Below, one piece after another: positions 63,135-64,000 of a stretch of 64,000 nt of DNA. Numbering within the stretch: position 1 is the stretch's first letter; every line of letters starts with the position of its first letter. Source of the stretch: Patagioenas fasciata (taxonomy: Eukaryota; Chordata; Aves; Columbiformes; Columbidae); assembly GCF_037038585.1 (NCBI RefSeq), contig NC_092541.1, forward strand, positions 505,445 to 569,444. The letters are read 5' to 3'. A program made the translations under genes and the position numbers. A model generated the notes under the pieces. It was not told the DNA's origin and did no database searches. It saw nothing but the letters and a program-made list of their open reading frames with translations.

Positions 63135-64000
63135 CGGCAGGGGGGACGCTGGGGACGGGGACCTGGGGAGGGGGGAGGACGGGGAGCATCACACGCGCTA
63201 TCCCCGCGGCGCACGGGGCAGGGGGGACCAGGACCGGTGCGGCAGGGCAGAGAGCGGGGCTGGGGTCGGGGTTGGGGTCGAGCGGAGGGAGCTGGGGTTC
63301 CTCCTGCCCCATGGGTCGCTGTCGCCATCTCCGGGCTCGTCCCCGGCTGCGGGGAGTTTTCCTGCAGCAGCCGTGGAGGCGGTTTCAGGGCTAAAAAGTT
63401 TTGAGGAAAGTTGCTCCCACTGGTTCAAGAGCTTTATGGCGGTGTGAACAGGCTCCACGACACCTTCCCCTTGGGTGGTGGGTGTGCAGGGCCCCACGAC
63501 GGGCTTGTTCCCCCCAGGAGCCGAGCTGGTGGCCAAGAAGACATCCTCCTGGGCAAGAGGTCTCTAAAGCCGATCTACCTCCTCTCCACACAGCAGCGAG
63601 GGCCCTGCCAGCCCCCAGTCCCACCAGCTGTCCCCCTCCTTGGCATCGTCCCCCACCTCCGGCAGAAAGCAGCGGAGCTGCCGTCGCAGCGACCCGAGCG
63701 CGGATCCCCCAGCATCACCGATGGGACCCCCTCTCCTCCCTGGCGCATCCCCAGGGCTGCATCCAGCCCCGGCGGGGCTGCGCTGCTCCCCGCTTTCCGT
63801 TACTTTGGTGTGTGTCCCCAAATAACTGCACGCGATGGCACCGGAGCAAACCGCTGGCCAGGCCCCTCTCTGGCGGGAGCTCCCCCGGCACCCCGGGCTC
63901 CACCGGAGGAGCTCGGTGCCACAGCACGAGGTGCCGCCAGGGCCACCAACTGTCCCTTGCCGGGCAGGGACAGCGGGGCTGGGGTCACTCGCTGCTGGGT
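63135..64000 (+). other. MRC2: MRC2 3' UTR and downstream sequence
   Basis: GC-rich sequence following the MRC2 stop. No AATAAA or ATTAAA is visible up to the window end, so the transcript probably continues beyond it or uses a variant signal. No further gene is recognisable; short minus-strand frames at 63131-63988 lack known domains. Confidence 0.6.

Overview
This is vertebrate nuclear DNA, almost certainly from a bird. It holds two complete multi-exon genes on the + strand, with canonical GT...AG introns. It is littered with CR1-type LINE fragments, the dominant interspersed repeat of birds, and is GC- and CpG-rich with many small minisatellites, as expected of an avian microchromosome. 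The gene pair is the one I know from human 17q23: TLK2 followed by MRC2. I cannot name the species from the sequence alone.

Layout. Positions 1-402 are intron or 5'-flank upstream of the first coding exon of TLK2. TLK2 (tousled-like kinase 2, nuclear Ser/Thr kinase) runs from 411 to 30500 in 21 coding exons encoding 750 residues; a polyadenylation signal lies at 30927-30932. About 8.5 kb of GC-rich intergenic DNA (30956-39400) contains one CR1 copy, several CpG-rich blocks and short tandem repeats, and no gene I can recognise. MRC2 (Endo180/uPARAP, endocytic collagen receptor of the mannose-receptor family) runs from 39716 to 63134 in 30 exons encoding 1470 residues. Its first exon sits in a CpG island and is followed by a 7.4-kb first intron. 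The last 866 bases are 3' UTR/downstream sequence with no AATAAA in view.

I placed every exon by reading it against remembered human proteins. All exon phases join into a single open frame for both genes, and the totals match the known protein lengths (750 for the shorter TLK2 form; 1470 against 1479 for human MRC2). The two genes are not functionally linked as far as I know: TLK2 acts in the nucleus on histone chaperones, while MRC2 acts at the cell surface and in endosomes.

I see no undescribed protein system here. The most unusual observations are: a TLK2 exon-intron junction triplicated as three perfect 19-bp copies, giving three identical splice donors; a 44-bp minisatellite just inside TLK2 intron 20 with six copies of GCGATCGC; an MRC2 intron (intron 25) that is open and a multiple of three long behind a weak donor; an MRC2 exon-15 donor whose failure would end the protein after the fourth lectin domain; near-identical CR1 copies in opposite orientations around MRC2 exons; a CR1 copy ending about 23 bases before MRC2 exon 11; and a non-CR1 repeat shared by MRC2 introns 3 and 5.
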